From Salipiger sp. CCB-MM3 (GTDB lineage Bacteria > Pseudomonadota > Alphaproteobacteria > Rhodobacterales > Rhodobacteraceae), in the NCBI RefSeq assembly GCF_001687105.1, contig NZ_CP014595.1:2555001-2619000 (forward strand): 64,000 nt of DNA. Reading direction: 5' to 3'. The notes under the pieces are model-generated. The model made no database searches. It saw only the letters and a list, made by a program, of their open reading frames with translations, and was not told the origin of the DNA. This document shows, piece by piece, positions 1 to 8,684 of the stretch (its first letter is position 1; each line of letters starts with the position of its first letter). Both the position numbers and the translations under genes were made by a program.

Positions 1-985
1 GGTTCACCTTGCGCCCGCGATAGGTGAACTCGCCCGTCGCCAGTTCGGCCTTCTTGAAGATGCGCTCGATGGTCTCGATGTAGAACTCCTCGGTCAGATC
101 GAGCACGGCGAAATACTCGTCGTAGAACTCCTTCACCTTGCGCGCCTCTTCGGTCTCTCCGGCGGCGAGGTGATCGTAGAGCCGTTTGTGCTGCGCGCGG
201 TGCCGCTCCATGTTCATCGACATGAAGGCGGTGAGTTGCACAAAGCCGGGATAGACCCGCCGACCGGCACCGGCATAGCGCAGCGGCACGGTGGCAATGA
301 CGTTGCGCTCGAACCAGTCGAGCGGCTTTTCATCGGCCAGCGCATTCACCATCGTGGGGCTTTCGCGCACATCCACCGGGCCCGCCATCAGCGTCATCGA
401 CAGCGGTGTCGCGGGGTTGCGATCCTCCGACATCACGGCGACCGCGGCCAGCGCCTGAACGCAGGGCTGGCAGACGCCAAGAATATGCGCGCCCGGCCCG
501 ATCTCTTCGAGAAAGCGGATCACATAGGCGACGTAATCCTCCACCCCGAAAGCGCCCGCCGATTTCGGCACATCGCGGGCGTTCTTCCAGTCGGTGATAT
601 AGACGTCATGGTCGCGCAGCAGCACTTTCACCGTGCCCGCCAGCAGCGTGGCGAAATGCCCCGAAAGCGGCGCGGTCACCAGCACCTTGGGGCGCGGCGT
701 GTCGATCTCCTTGCGAAAATGCAGCAACTGGCCAAACGGCAGGTCGAGCGCCACTTCCTCGCGGACCGGCACGTCGCGGTTGCCATCGCGTACCGTGGTG
801 ATGCCGAAGGCCGGGCGCTCATGGCTGAGCCGGAACCGGCTGACCATCTCCAGCGCGGCGGCATTGTGCCGGGACAGCTGCGCGAAGGGCCCGGCAAGGC
901 GCGGCATGAAAGTCAGCCCATGCAGCGCCGCCATGCGAAAAGGGGCGATAAAATCATCAAGTCCTTGGTAGCCTGCGTAGAGCAC
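1..985 (-). CDS. phaZ: Intracellular polyhydroxyalkanoate depolymerase (partial, C-terminus off the window)
   Basis: The minus-strand frame stays open from a GTG at 985 to the window edge (about 328 codons). It reads VLYAGYQGLDDFIAPFRMAA, then a 'GVCQPC' motif and 'VYITDWKNARDVP'. These match the intracellular PHB depolymerase family, which mobilises stored polyhydroxybutyrate in the cytoplasm. In the Ralstonia enzyme the cysteine of the GVCQP motif is the catalytic nucleophile. An AGGGGA ribosome-binding site precedes the GTG by about 9 nt, and no ATG fits better. Family members are about 400-430 residues, so roughly the last quarter is missing. It is divergent from the GST gene. The family is clear; the exact start is inferred. 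Confidence 0.85.
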   Translation of the reverse strand, partial: MLYAGYQGLDDFIAPFRMAALHGLTFMPRLAGPFAQLSRHNAAALEMVSRFRLSHERPAFGITTVRDGNRDVPVREEVALDLPFGQLLHFRKEIDTPRPKVLVTAPLSGHFATLLAGTVKVLLRDHDVYITDWKNARDVPKSAGAFGVEDYVAYVIRFLEEIGPGAHILGVCQPCVQALAAVAVMSEDRNPATPLSMTLMAGPVDVRESPTMVNALADEKPLDWFERNVIATVPLRYAGAGRRVYPGFVQLTAFMSMNMERHRAQHKRLYDHLAAGETEEARKVKEFYDEYFAVLDLTEEFYIETIERIFKKAELATGEFTYRGRKVN

Positions 986-1088
986 GTCGATTTCCCCTCG
1001 CTGCCTCGCGAAAACGCTAGCCAGGTCTGCGCGCACGATGCGACAAGAAACTGTGGTCTTGGCGCGAGTGACAGCGGGAGGAAGACGC

Positions 1089-1745
1089 ATGGGGCAGGCA
1101 ACGCTCACCATTTCATCGAAAAACTATTCCTCGTGGTCTTTGCGGGGCTGGCTGCTCTGCCGCATGGCCGGGCTGGAGTTCACCGAGGAGATGGTCGACA
1201 CCACCGACGCCACCGCCCGGCAGGAGCTTTTGCTGCTCTCGCCCACGGTGCTGGTGCCTCGGCTGGTGCATGGCAAAGTGCAGGTCTGGGACACGCTGGC
1301 CATCGCTCAGTATCTCAACGAGATCCTGCCCGAGGCCGGGCTCTACCCCGATGACATCGTGGCGCGCTCGCATTGCCGGTCGATCTCTGGCGAGATGCAT
1401 TCGGGCTTTTACAACCTGCGCTCGGCGCTGCCGATGAACCTCAAGGCGCGGCACCAGAGTTTCAAGATTTTCTCGGGCGCGCGGCCCGATGTCGAGCGGA
1501 TCAAGGTGATCTGGCACGAGTGCCTCGACACCTACGGCGGGCCGTTCCTCTTTGGTGCGCGCCCCTCGGTCGCCGATGCCATGTACGCCCCGGTCTGCAC
1601 GCGTTTCCGCACCTATTCGGTGGCGCTCGATCCGACGCTCGAGGCCTATGTCGAGACCATCCTGAACTGGGCGCCGATGCGCGAATGGACCGAAGGCGCG
1701 CTGGCCGAGCCCGACGAGATCGTCGAGCTTGAAGTGGAGTTTTAA
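1089..1745 (+). CDS. Glutathione S-transferase family protein
   Basis: A 218-residue protein with an N-terminal thioredoxin-like half. 'SSKNYSSWSLRGWLLC' carries the Ser/Tyr cluster that binds glutathione in Ser-type GSTs, and 'SPTVLVPRLVHG' has the cis-Pro. 'VWDTLAIAQYLNE' matches the gamma-Glu-binding segment of the family. An alpha-helical C-terminal half follows. The ATG at 1089 is chosen over an upstream ATG at 1038 because GGGAGG lies just before it. It resembles the YfcF/maleylacetoacetate-isomerase branch, but the substrate cannot be told. Its stop overlaps the convergent VWA gene by 4 nt. Confidence 0.88.
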   Translation: MGQATLTISSKNYSSWSLRGWLLCRMAGLEFTEEMVDTTDATARQELLLLSPTVLVPRLVHGKVQVWDTLAIAQYLNEILPEAGLYPDDIVARSHCRSISGEMHSGFYNLRSALPMNLKARHQSFKIFSGARPDVERIKVIWHECLDTYGGPFLFGARPSVADAMYAPVCTRFRTYSVALDPTLEAYVETILNWAPMREWTEGALAEPDEIVELEVEF

Positions 1746-2926
1746 CGCGCCAGCTCGCGGGTGCCGCGGGCGATCCCTTCCAGCGTCATCGGCACCATGC
1801 GCTCCTCGAAAATCTCGCGGATCATCGCGATCGACTGGGTGTAGCGCCAGTGCTTCTCGGGCACCGGGTTGATCCACAGGTGATCGGGCCATTGCGCCCG
1901 GGCACGGCGGAGCCAGACCTCGCCCGCCTCCTTGTTCCAATGCTCATTGGCACCGCCCGGCACGGCGATCTCATAGGGGCTCATCGAAGCATCCCCGACG
2001 AAGATGCATTTATAGTCGGGCCCATAGGTGTTGAGCACCTCCCACGTCGGCAGTTGCGCGTCCCAGCGGCGGCGGTTGTCGCGCCAGACCCCTTCGTACA
2101 GGCAGTTGTGAAAATAGTAGTGCTCGAGGTGTTTGAACTCGGCCCGTGCCGCCGAGAACAGCTCTTCGACCACCTTCACATGCGGGTCCATCGAGCCGCC
2201 CGCGTCGAGAAACAGCAGCACCTTGACCGCATTGCGCCGATCGGGGCGGGTCTTCACGTCGAGATAGCCATGCTCGGCGGTGGCGCGGATCGTGCCGTCG
2301 AGGTCCAACTCATCCGCCGCCCCGTCGCGCGCCCAGGCCCGCAGCCGCTTCAGCGCGACCTTGATGTTGCGCGTGCCCAGTTCGACCTGATCGTCGAGGT
2401 TGCGGAACTCGCGCTTGTCCCAGACCTTCACCGCGCGCTGGTGGCGGCTTTGGTCCTGACCGATGCGCACGCCTTCGGGGTTGTAGCCATTGGCGCCAAA
2501 GGGCGACGTGCCCGCGGTGCCGATCCACTTGCTGCCGCCCTCGTGGCGCTTTTGCTGCTCGCGAAGGCGCTCCTTGAGCCCCTCCATCAGTTTCTCGAAG
2601 CCGCCCATCGCCTCGATCTCGGCCTTCTCTTCGGGCGACAGATGCTTTTCAGCCATCTTCTGCAGCCAGTCCGCGGGCAGCGCCACCGCCTCCAGAACCT
2701 GCTCGAAAGAGATCGCCTCGACGCCCTTGAAAGCCTCGGCAAAGGCGCGGTCGAACCGGTCGAGGTGGCGCTCGTCCTTCACCAGCGCGCAGCGCGCGAG
2801 GTAATAGAACCCCTCCACGTCATAGCGCGCCAGCCCGGCCTTCAGCGCCTCGAGAAAGCTCAGGAACTCACGCAGCGAGACCGGCACCTGCGCCTGTCTC
2901 AGGGTTTCGAAAAATCGCAGGAACAT
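1742..2926 (-). CDS. VWA domain-containing CoxE-like protein
   Basis: A 394-residue protein. The N-terminal half is helical and charged. The C-terminal half is a von Willebrand A domain with the metal-ion-dependent adhesion motif DAGGS (DxGxS) in 'LFLDAGGSMDPHVKV'. Relatives (the CoxE-like family) usually act with a MoxR-type AAA+ ATPase as metal-insertion or complex-remodelling partners. No MoxR gene lies next to it here, so the partner must be elsewhere. It starts at an ATG at 2926. The 3' end overlaps the GST stop codon, a convergent overlap. The molecular target is unknown. Confidence 0.8.
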   Translation of the reverse strand: MFLRFFETLRQAQVPVSLREFLSFLEALKAGLARYDVEGFYYLARCALVKDERHLDRFDRAFAEAFKGVEAISFEQVLEAVALPADWLQKMAEKHLSPEEKAEIEAMGGFEKLMEGLKERLREQQKRHEGGSKWIGTAGTSPFGANGYNPEGVRIGQDQSRHQRAVKVWDKREFRNLDDQVELGTRNIKVALKRLRAWARDGAADELDLDGTIRATAEHGYLDVKTRPDRRNAVKVLLFLDAGGSMDPHVKVVEELFSAARAEFKHLEHYYFHNCLYEGVWRDNRRRWDAQLPTWEVLNTYGPDYKCIFVGDASMSPYEIAVPGGANEHWNKEAGEVWLRRARAQWPDHLWINPVPEKHWRYTQSIAMIREIFEERMVPMTLEGIARGTRELAR

Positions 2927-2980
2927 CCGCCACCTCCGGCCGCAATGATGCCGCGCCGAGCCAGCGCCCTCAACCCGGGT

Positions 2981-3042
2981 CTTCTTCTCTTTGAAAATAC
3001 GCCGGGGGTGAATTCGCGCAGCGAAGAGGGGGCAGCGCCCCC
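2981..3042. repeat. Interspersed GC-rich intergenic repeat, copy 1
   Basis: Begins CTTCTTCTCTTTG, then AAATACGCCGGGGG, then a GC-rich segment, and ends with the small palindrome GGGGGCAGCGCCCCC. About 49 bases at its 3' part are identical to the copy at 27539-27587. It lies between the VWA gene start and the small membrane gene's 3' end. Confidence 0.85.
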
Positions 3043-3060
3043 TGAACCCGCAGGATCAGC

Positions 3061-3228
3061 TCAGAACGCCAGCTTCTCAACCGCGATGGTGACGATCAGC
3101 CCGACCAGCCCGAAGGCGATCGCATAGACCGCAACGAACTGCGCAATATCGGCCTTGTTGCCCTTGCGGCGCCGGGCGGTCAGCCCGCCGATGATGGCGC
3201 CCAGCAGGGCTCCGGCGATCACGATCAT
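3061..3228 (-). CDS. Small membrane protein (55 aa)
   Basis: Reads MIVIAGALLGAIIGGLTARR, then a basic stretch RRRKGNKAD, then a second hydrophobic segment 'AYAIAFGLVGLIVTIAV'. This gives two predicted membrane helices joined by a positively charged loop. It begins 9 nt after the stop of the DUF2927 lipoprotein gene and so is very likely the last gene of that operon. Similar short proteins in Rhodobacteraceae sit in the same place and are sometimes labelled 'apolipoprotein acyltransferase', but 55 residues is far too short for that enzyme. Function unknown. Confidence 0.7.
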   Translation of the reverse strand: MIVIAGALLGAIIGGLTARRRKGNKADIAQFVAVYAIAFGLVGLIVTIAVEKLAF

Positions 3229-3237
3229 GCGCTGTCC

Positions 3238-4617
3238 TCAACTCCCGTTCATCGGATTGAGCGCTGCGATCTGTCGCAGCTTGGCCTGTGCCGCCCAATC
3301 CGGGCCGAAGCCGTAGCGCGCCCATCCCAGAGAGTCCAGCCGGACCTGCTCGGCTTCCGAGGCGCGCCCCGACATCTGCAGCGCCTCGGCGCGCAGCATC
3401 TTCAGCGTCGCCAGAAGCGCGGCGTTTTCATAGCGCGTGGCGGTCTCCTGCTGCGGCGTCACAAGCTCCAGCGTGCGCGCCGCATCGCCCGCCCGCAGCG
3501 CCAGCGCGCCAAGCTGCGCGTCCACATAGGCCTCGTGCAGACGCGCGCCGGGCAGGGCCGCGAAGACGCGGCGCGCGGCAACGAACTCGGCGCGCGCAGC
3601 CGCCGGCTCATCGCCCTGCAACAGCCGCCCCAGAACGAAATGCGCAAAGCCGAGCCGGTGGTCGCGCCAGCCTTCGCTTTGCGCGAGGCGCAGCGCGTCT
3701 TCGGCCGAGCCGCGGCGCTTCGGCATCGGCTCGCCAGTGCTCAGCGCGGTCTGGATCGCGTCGATCCAAGGCCGCGGGGTGGGCGCGAGATGCCGGTCGG
3801 GCAGGGACTCGCCGCGTGGATTGAGCCGGGCAAGGATCTCGGGCAACGCCTGCGCCACCTCGGCGCGGCTCATCCCCGAACGCAGCGCGGGGTCGTAAAA
3901 GACCCGCAGCACCAGCATGTCATAGCCGGAAAGCACCGTGTGCACATTGTCGTCGTTGAACACGCTGTCGCCCAGCCGGTAAAGATCGTTAAGCGGCCCC
4001 AGCGCCTGCGCGATCTCTTCGTGCAGGCAGTCGCGCAGCTCTTGCGGCGCGGCGTCGGCAGGCAGGAAGACGGCGGCGGTCTCGCGCTTCTGCACATCCA
4101 CCCAGCTGGTGCTTCCGGCGCGGCGCGCGCGACGGTATTCGGCCAGTGAGTTGACGCCGGGGATGACGAAACAGGCAGCCTGCGGCAGTTCCTTGCGGAT
4201 CGTCTCGCGCGAGACCGGAACGAGGGTGATATTGGCCTCGGTGGCCTTGGTCTCGGTGATGTCGATCCCGGCCTCTTCGCGCAGCCGCCGCAGCAGGCGC
4301 GCAAGGTCGGCGCTCAGGCTGGGCGGCGCATCTCCGGCCACGCGCAGGGTCACGGGCGTCTCGAAGCGGGTGAAGTTCGGCAGGCTCTTGCCCGATTCCA
4401 GCAAGAAGGCGAGGTCGAGCACGTCACGGGCGATCTGCGTGTTGGCGACCTGCGGTGGCTCGGGCTGCGGCGCGCCGAAACGTGCGGCGAGCGGTGGTTC
4501 GGCCAGCGGGGTTTCCGGCGCGGCAGTGCCACGCCGCGCGGTCTCGGGGCCGCTCGGCGCGCAGGAGCCGAGCAACAGCCCGAGGGTCAGCACGATGAGC
4601 CCGCGCCGCCACATCAC
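3238..4617 (-). CDS. DUF2927 domain-containing lipoprotein
   Basis: A 459-residue protein starting MMWRRGLIVLTLGLLLGSCAP. The LGSC lipobox predicts lipoprotein signal cleavage before the cysteine near residue 19. A Pro/Glu-rich linker follows, then the DUF2927 core (about residues 60-250, including 'CLHEEIAQALGPLNDLYRLGDSVFNDDN') and a helical C-terminal part with TPR-like character. The ATG at 4614 directly follows a GTG at 4617, and either could start it. The start abuts the stop of the GNAT gene, so translation is probably coupled. DUF2927 proteins have no assigned function. Confidence 0.82.
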   Translation of the reverse strand: MMWRRGLIVLTLGLLLGSCAPSGPETARRGTAAPETPLAEPPLAARFGAPQPEPPQVANTQIARDVLDLAFLLESGKSLPNFTRFETPVTLRVAGDAPPSLSADLARLLRRLREEAGIDITETKATEANITLVPVSRETIRKELPQAACFVIPGVNSLAEYRRARRAGSTSWVDVQKRETAAVFLPADAAPQELRDCLHEEIAQALGPLNDLYRLGDSVFNDDNVHTVLSGYDMLVLRVFYDPALRSGMSRAEVAQALPEILARLNPRGESLPDRHLAPTPRPWIDAIQTALSTGEPMPKRRGSAEDALRLAQSEGWRDHRLGFAHFVLGRLLQGDEPAAARAEFVAARRVFAALPGARLHEAYVDAQLGALALRAGDAARTLELVTPQQETATRYENAALLATLKMLRAEALQMSGRASEAEQVRLDSLGWARYGFGPDWAAQAKLRQIAALNPMNGS

Positions 4618-5070
4618 TCAGGGCCGTTGATATTTGATAAAGGGCGTCTCGGTCCCGATCCGGTCATAAAGCTGCCGGGCGGTGTGGTTGAACTCCTGCG
4701 TCAGCCAGTAGACGGTTGGCGCGCCAGCGGCATCGGCGGCGGCATAGACCGCCTCGATCAGCGCCCGGCCCACGCCCTTGCCGCGCGCCTCGGGGGCGGC
4801 ATAGAGGTCCTGCAGATAGCACACATTCTCGATGCGCCAGCAGTGGCGGTGGAAGAGGAAATGCACCAGCCCGATGAGCGCGCCCTCGCTCTCGGCCACA
4901 AGGCAGCTGAAATCCTGCGGATCGTCGCCCAGCAGACGCGCGAAGGTGGCGGCATAGACCTCTTCGGGCACCGAGGTCTCGTAGAAGGTGAGATAGCCGG
5001 TCCAGAGCGCGCGCCACGCGGCTTCGTCTTCGGCCCGAAGGGGCCGGATAATCACGCTGTCTTGGGACAT
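4618..5070 (-). CDS. GNAT family N-acetyltransferase
   Basis: A 150-residue single GNAT domain. 'VIIRPLRAEDEAAWRALW' is strand 1/helix 1. 'LYAAPEARGKGVGRALIEAV' is the acetyl-CoA pyrophosphate-binding motif A (R/Q-x-x-G-x-G/A). 'WLTQEFNHTARQLYDRIG' is motif B. The start at 5070 follows a GAGGCAG site; an upstream in-frame start at 5157 would add a poor, basic tail. It is the first gene of an operon with the DUF2927 lipoprotein and the small membrane protein. Acceptor unknown. Confidence 0.88.
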   Translation of the reverse strand: MSQDSVIIRPLRAEDEAAWRALWTGYLTFYETSVPEEVYAATFARLLGDDPQDFSCLVAESEGALIGLVHFLFHRHCWRIENVCYLQDLYAAPEARGKGVGRALIEAVYAAADAAGAPTVYWLTQEFNHTARQLYDRIGTETPFIKYQRP

Positions 5071-5175
5071 GCTGCCTCTGCCTCGGTGGTCTTTTGTCGT
5101 TGTATCTTCGGGGCTTCGCGCCCTCTGCAGGCGCCAGTATAGCGCGGGGCGGCGCAAAGGTGTGCCTCAAAGCGC

Positions 5176-5209
5176 CCGGCGCCGCGAAAATGTGATTTCG
5201 CGGCGCCGG
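5176..5209. other. Perfect 14-bp inverted repeat between GNAT gene and prfC
   Basis: CCGGCGCCGCGAAA and its exact complement are separated by 6 nt. It lies about 65 nt beyond the prfC stop. It could form the end of the prfC transcript, but no T-run follows on either strand, so it is recorded as a stable hairpin and not as a proven terminator. Confidence 0.6.
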
Positions 5210-5273
5210 ATCGGGTAAAATGACGTTGGGTCAGGGGCTTGGCCTGTGCAGTGATGCAACAGGCGGCTCGGGA

Positions 5274-6881
5274 TCAGACCATCATTTCCTTGGTCGCCGA
5301 GAGGGTCACGCCCGGATAGTCGCGCTCGACCCGGTCGATGTCCCATTGCATGCGCGTCAGGTAGACGATGTCGCCGTCGTTGTCGTGGGCGATGTGCTGC
5401 TTGTTGGCGTTGGTGAATTTCTCCACCGCCGCCTTCTCGCCATGCACCCAGCGCGCCGAGGTGAACTGCGAGGGCTCGAAGCGCACCGGCAGCGAATATT
5501 CCTGCTCGATCCGCGCGCCCAGAACCTCGAACTGCAGCGCGCCGACGACGCCGACGATATAGCCCGAGCCGATCGACGGCTTGAAGATTTTCGCCGCGCC
5601 TTCCTCGGCAAACTGGAACAGCGCCTTTTCGAGGTGCTTGGCCTTCAGCGGATCGCCCGCCCGCACGCTCTGCAGCAGTTCCGGCGCGAACGACGGGATG
5701 CCGGTGACCTTCAGCGCCTCGCCCTCGGTCAGCGTGTCGCCGATGCGCAGCTGGCCGTGGTTGGGGATGCCGATGATGTCGCCCGCCCAGGCCTCTTCGG
5801 CAAGCTCGCGGTCGGCGGCAAGGAAGAGCACCGGGTTGGAGATCGCCATGGGCTTCTTGGTGCGCACATGGGTCAGCTTCATGCCACGCTCGAAATGCCC
5901 GGACGACAAGCGCACGAAGGCGACGCGGTCGCGGTGCTTGGGGTCCATATTGGCCTGCACCTTGAAGACGAACCCGGCGACCTTCTTCTCATCGGGGGCA
6001 ATCTGCCGGGGCGCGGCGGAGGTCGGCTGCGGCTCGGGGGCCAGCTCGCCGATGCCATCCATCAGTTCCTTCACGCCGAAGGAGTTGATCGCAGAGCCGA
6101 ACCAGATCGGCGTCATATGACCTTCGAGCACCGACTGCGGGTCGAGCGCGGGAAGAAGCTCGCGCGCCATTTCGATCTCTTCGCGCAGCTGCTCGAGCAG
6201 TTCGGCGGGGACGTGTTCGGCCAACTTCGGATCGTCGAGGCCGCTGATCTTGATCGATTCCGCCACGCGGTTGCGGTCGGCCCGGTCCATCAGTTCCAGC
6301 CGGTCGTGGATCATGTCGTAGCAGCCGAGGAAATCGCGCCCCATGCCGATCGGCCAGCTGGCAGGCGTCACGTCGATGGCGAGGTTTTCCTGAATTTCGT
6401 CGATGATCTCGAAGGTGTCGCGCGCCTCGCGGTCCATCTTGTTGCAGAAGGTCAGGATCGGCAGGTCGCGCAGGCGGCAAACTTCAAACAGCTTGCGGGT
6501 CTGGCTTTCCACACCTTTTGCGCCGTCGATCACCATGATCGCCGCATCCACCGCGGTCAGCGTGCGGTAGGTGTCTTCGGAGAAGTCCGAGTGGCCGGGC
6601 GTGTCGACGAGATTGTAGCGGAACTGCCCGTATTCGAACGACATCGCCGAGGCGGAAACCGAGATGCCGCGCTCCTGCTCCATCTTCATGAAGTCCGAGC
6701 GCGTGCGCCGCGCTTCACCCTTGGCGCGGACCTGTCCGGCCATCTGAATGGCCCCGCCGAAAAGCAGGAACTTTTCGGTCAGCGTGGTCTTGCCCGCATC
6801 CGGGTGCGAGATGATCGCGAAGGTGCGGCGCCGCGCGATCTCGGGCGGCAGGGTGGGGCGGTTCGAAGCGGTGTCCAGCAT
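5274..6881 (-). CDS. prfC: Peptide chain release factor 3
   Basis: A 535-residue translational GTPase that recycles RF1/RF2 from the ribosome after termination. The G1 loop is 'SHPDAGKTTLTEKFLLFGGA'. The effector/G2-G3 region is 'MKMEQERGISVSASAMSFEY' with 'DTPGHSDFSEDTYRTL', and G4 is 'CNKMDREARD'. Domain II ('VFKVQANMDPKHRDRVAFVR') and the RF3 C-terminal domain follow. Length is normal for RF3 (about 530). It starts at an ATG at 6881. It is monocistronic and divergent from the small gene at 6970. Confidence 0.97.
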   Translation of the reverse strand: MLDTASNRPTLPPEIARRRTFAIISHPDAGKTTLTEKFLLFGGAIQMAGQVRAKGEARRTRSDFMKMEQERGISVSASAMSFEYGQFRYNLVDTPGHSDFSEDTYRTLTAVDAAIMVIDGAKGVESQTRKLFEVCRLRDLPILTFCNKMDREARDTFEIIDEIQENLAIDVTPASWPIGMGRDFLGCYDMIHDRLELMDRADRNRVAESIKISGLDDPKLAEHVPAELLEQLREEIEMARELLPALDPQSVLEGHMTPIWFGSAINSFGVKELMDGIGELAPEPQPTSAAPRQIAPDEKKVAGFVFKVQANMDPKHRDRVAFVRLSSGHFERGMKLTHVRTKKPMAISNPVLFLAADRELAEEAWAGDIIGIPNHGQLRIGDTLTEGEALKVTGIPSFAPELLQSVRAGDPLKAKHLEKALFQFAEEGAAKIFKPSIGSGYIVGVVGALQFEVLGARIEQEYSLPVRFEPSQFTSARWVHGEKAAVEKFTNANKQHIAHDNDGDIVYLTRMQWDIDRVERDYPGVTLSATKEMMV

Positions 6882-6969
6882 GAGCGCGCGTATAGGTCCG
6901 CGAGGTGCTTTTGTCTATGGGGAACCGCGCGCTGCGGCGCGGGGTTGAGCACGGGAAAGGAGACCTGCC

Positions 6970-7233
6970 ATGACCCGCGACCACGGCCCCTCGATCAAGG
7001 ACGATAAGCTCTACTCCGATCTGCGCGACGATGGCTATTCCAAGGAAAAAGCCGCGCGTATCGCCAACGCCAAGGCCAACCCCGACATGCACCCGTCGAA
7101 GAAGGGCGGCAAGGCGCCGCCCTATGAGGAGTGGACGAAAGACGCGCTTTACGAGCGCGCGCAAGAGATCGATATCGACGGTCGCTCGAAGATGACCAAG
7201 GATCAGTTGATCGACGCTTTGCGCGACCACTGA
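6970..7233 (+). CDS. Small DUF7218-like protein with a Rho-N-like C-terminal segment
   Basis: An 87-residue, highly charged protein. Residues 1-45 (MTRDHGPSIKDDKLYSDLRD onward) carry an 'EKAARIANAKAN' helix. The C-terminal 'YEEWTKDALYERAQEIDID' then 'SKMTKDQLIDALRDH' resembles the Rho-termination-factor N-terminal/SAP-like helical fold. AAAGGAG precedes the ATG. Homologues occur widely in proteobacteria as stress-associated small proteins; no function is established. Confidence 0.8.
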   Translation: MTRDHGPSIKDDKLYSDLRDDGYSKEKAARIANAKANPDMHPSKKGGKAPPYEEWTKDALYERAQEIDIDGRSKMTKDQLIDALRDH

Positions 7234-7262
7234 GCGCCGCGCGGGCGGCAACCTCGGGCCGG

Positions 7263-7353
7263 CGTATTTGGAAAGAGAAGAAGCCCTTTTCGTCTTCCTC
7301 TTGGCGGAAATATCCCGGGGGAGGCCGCGTCAGCGGGCGGGGGCAGAGCCCCC
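7263..7353. repeat. Interspersed intergenic repeat, copy 2 (head-to-head composite)
   Basis: CGTATTTGGAAAGAGAAGAAG faces CTTCCTCTTGGCGG. AAATATCCCGGGGG, a GC-rich hairpin and GGGGGCAGAGCCCCC follow. It joins the two subtypes of the family in opposite orientation. It occupies most of the gap after the small gene and before the Hint-protein 3' end. Confidence 0.85.
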
Positions 7354-7401
7354 AATGGGACGCGCTGTCATTGTCGTGCCATTACCATCGTGGCTTGGGC
7401 T

Positions 7402-8430
7402 TTATCCCACCGACGAGCGTCGCAGCAAATCGGCGACGTCGGGCCGCTGCAGCATGACTTCCTGCACCTCGATCTCCGGCTGATCCGTGGCGCGGTGGCG
7501 CGGCAGCAGGGCAGCGAGCTGTTCGGAGAGTTCCGCGGGCAGCGCTGCGCGGGTGCGCGTGTCGACCAGCATGGATTCGGCGGCGATGCCCTCGGCATAG
7601 ATGATCTGATGGTGATCGAAGAGCATCTGGTAATATTCCACGAAGCCGCCCTGCTGCTGCAGGATGCTCTCGCCGTTGAGCAGGTGGCGGGCGCGAACCA
7701 GAAGCTCGGCGCGTCCGGCGCCCAGCCGGTCGCGGCGCTGGTAGATGAACAGCCGGTGATCGGGGCTGACCAGCAGATCGCGCGCATTGTTGAGCGCCCC
7801 GGCGCGGATCAGGATCGGTGCGAAGGCGCCGCTGGCCCGCACCACCTGATGGCCGATCCAGCGGATTTCCTGCGGGCCGTCGTCGCGGGTCAGCACGCGG
7901 TCGCCCAGTTGCAGATCCTCGACGGGTCGCTGCACGCCCGAGGCCATGGTGATCAGCGTGCCGCGGGTGAACGAGACGCAGGCCGCTTGCGCGAATTTGG
8001 CCAAAGCATCCTGCGTCGACACGCCGACCAAAGCGTAATCCTTGCGCGGCTGCATCGGCGCGAGCGGCATGAGGTATAACTCGGTCACCAGACCTTCGGC
8101 ATCGGTTTCGACCAGAACGATCGCTTCGATGATGGCGCCGTCGCCGCTCATGAACAGCAGGCAGCTGTCGAGATGTAGCTCTGCGCCTGCGGTGCCGGTC
8201 TCGCTGCCGGGCGCCACTTGGAAGGGCGACGCGGCGGCGGGCAGCAGCGACAGGCGGCAGGGGCGCGCCAAGGGCGAGAGCGCGTAGACATCGTCTGGCT
8301 GCAGATCGTCAGCAAAGCTCAGCCCGTCGCCGAGGTTGGCGCCGCTCACCACGCGCAGATGCGCGCCGCGATAGACGCTCACGCTGTGCAGTGCGCGGGT
8401 GGCTTCGGTCTGCAAAGGGGCTCTTGCCAT
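7402..8430 (-). CDS. Hint (Hedgehog/intein) domain-containing protein
   Basis: About 342 residues. From about residue 151 a Hint module begins at a cysteine: 'CVSFTRGTLITMASGVQRPV', then 'LGDRVLTRDDGPQEIRWIG', and further on 'NARDLLVSPDHRLFIYQRR' with the conserved block-B-like 'SPDHR' histidine. This matches the Hint_2 family common in Rhodobacteraceae, related to autoprocessing inteins but usually without a known extein. The N-terminal 150 residues are a separate beta-rich domain. A GTG at 8433 lies just upstream of the ATG used. Autoprocessing is not shown by sequence alone. Confidence 0.8.
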   Translation of the reverse strand: MARAPLQTEATRALHSVSVYRGAHLRVVSGANLGDGLSFADDLQPDDVYALSPLARPCRLSLLPAAASPFQVAPGSETGTAGAELHLDSCLLFMSGDGAIIEAIVLVETDAEGLVTELYLMPLAPMQPRKDYALVGVSTQDALAKFAQAACVSFTRGTLITMASGVQRPVEDLQLGDRVLTRDDGPQEIRWIGHQVVRASGAFAPILIRAGALNNARDLLVSPDHRLFIYQRRDRLGAGRAELLVRARHLLNGESILQQQGGFVEYYQMLFDHHQIIYAEGIAAESMLVDTRTRAALPAELSEQLAALLPRHRATDQPEIEVQEVMLQRPDVADLLRRSSVG

Positions 8431-8684
8431 CACTCGTCTCTACCGTTCATGCGCAGCAGGGTCTGCGCGCTCGTCTCTCCGGCCCGCTTGCCGATCTGCT
8501 TGCCGTTCGTGGTCCCAAAGGGCTGCGCGACCTGTCGCAAAGCCAGCGGCGTCGCGAAGCCAATGACCACGTAGCGCGCGGCGCAGGAATGGCCGAGCCT
8601 ACACCCCATTGTATGCCAAGGGAATGTGTCATCATATGGCCCCGAGCCCGGCGTTTTGCCGGCAGACGACAAGAGGAGAAAGAC

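Noticed and set aside
3061..3228. Naming the 55-aa protein an apolipoprotein acyltransferase.
   Set aside because: Far too short and lacking the nitrilase domain of Lnt.
5220..7007. A 595-residue plus-strand frame opposite prfC.
   Set aside because: Shadow of prfC; no motif, and composition is typical of antisense frames.
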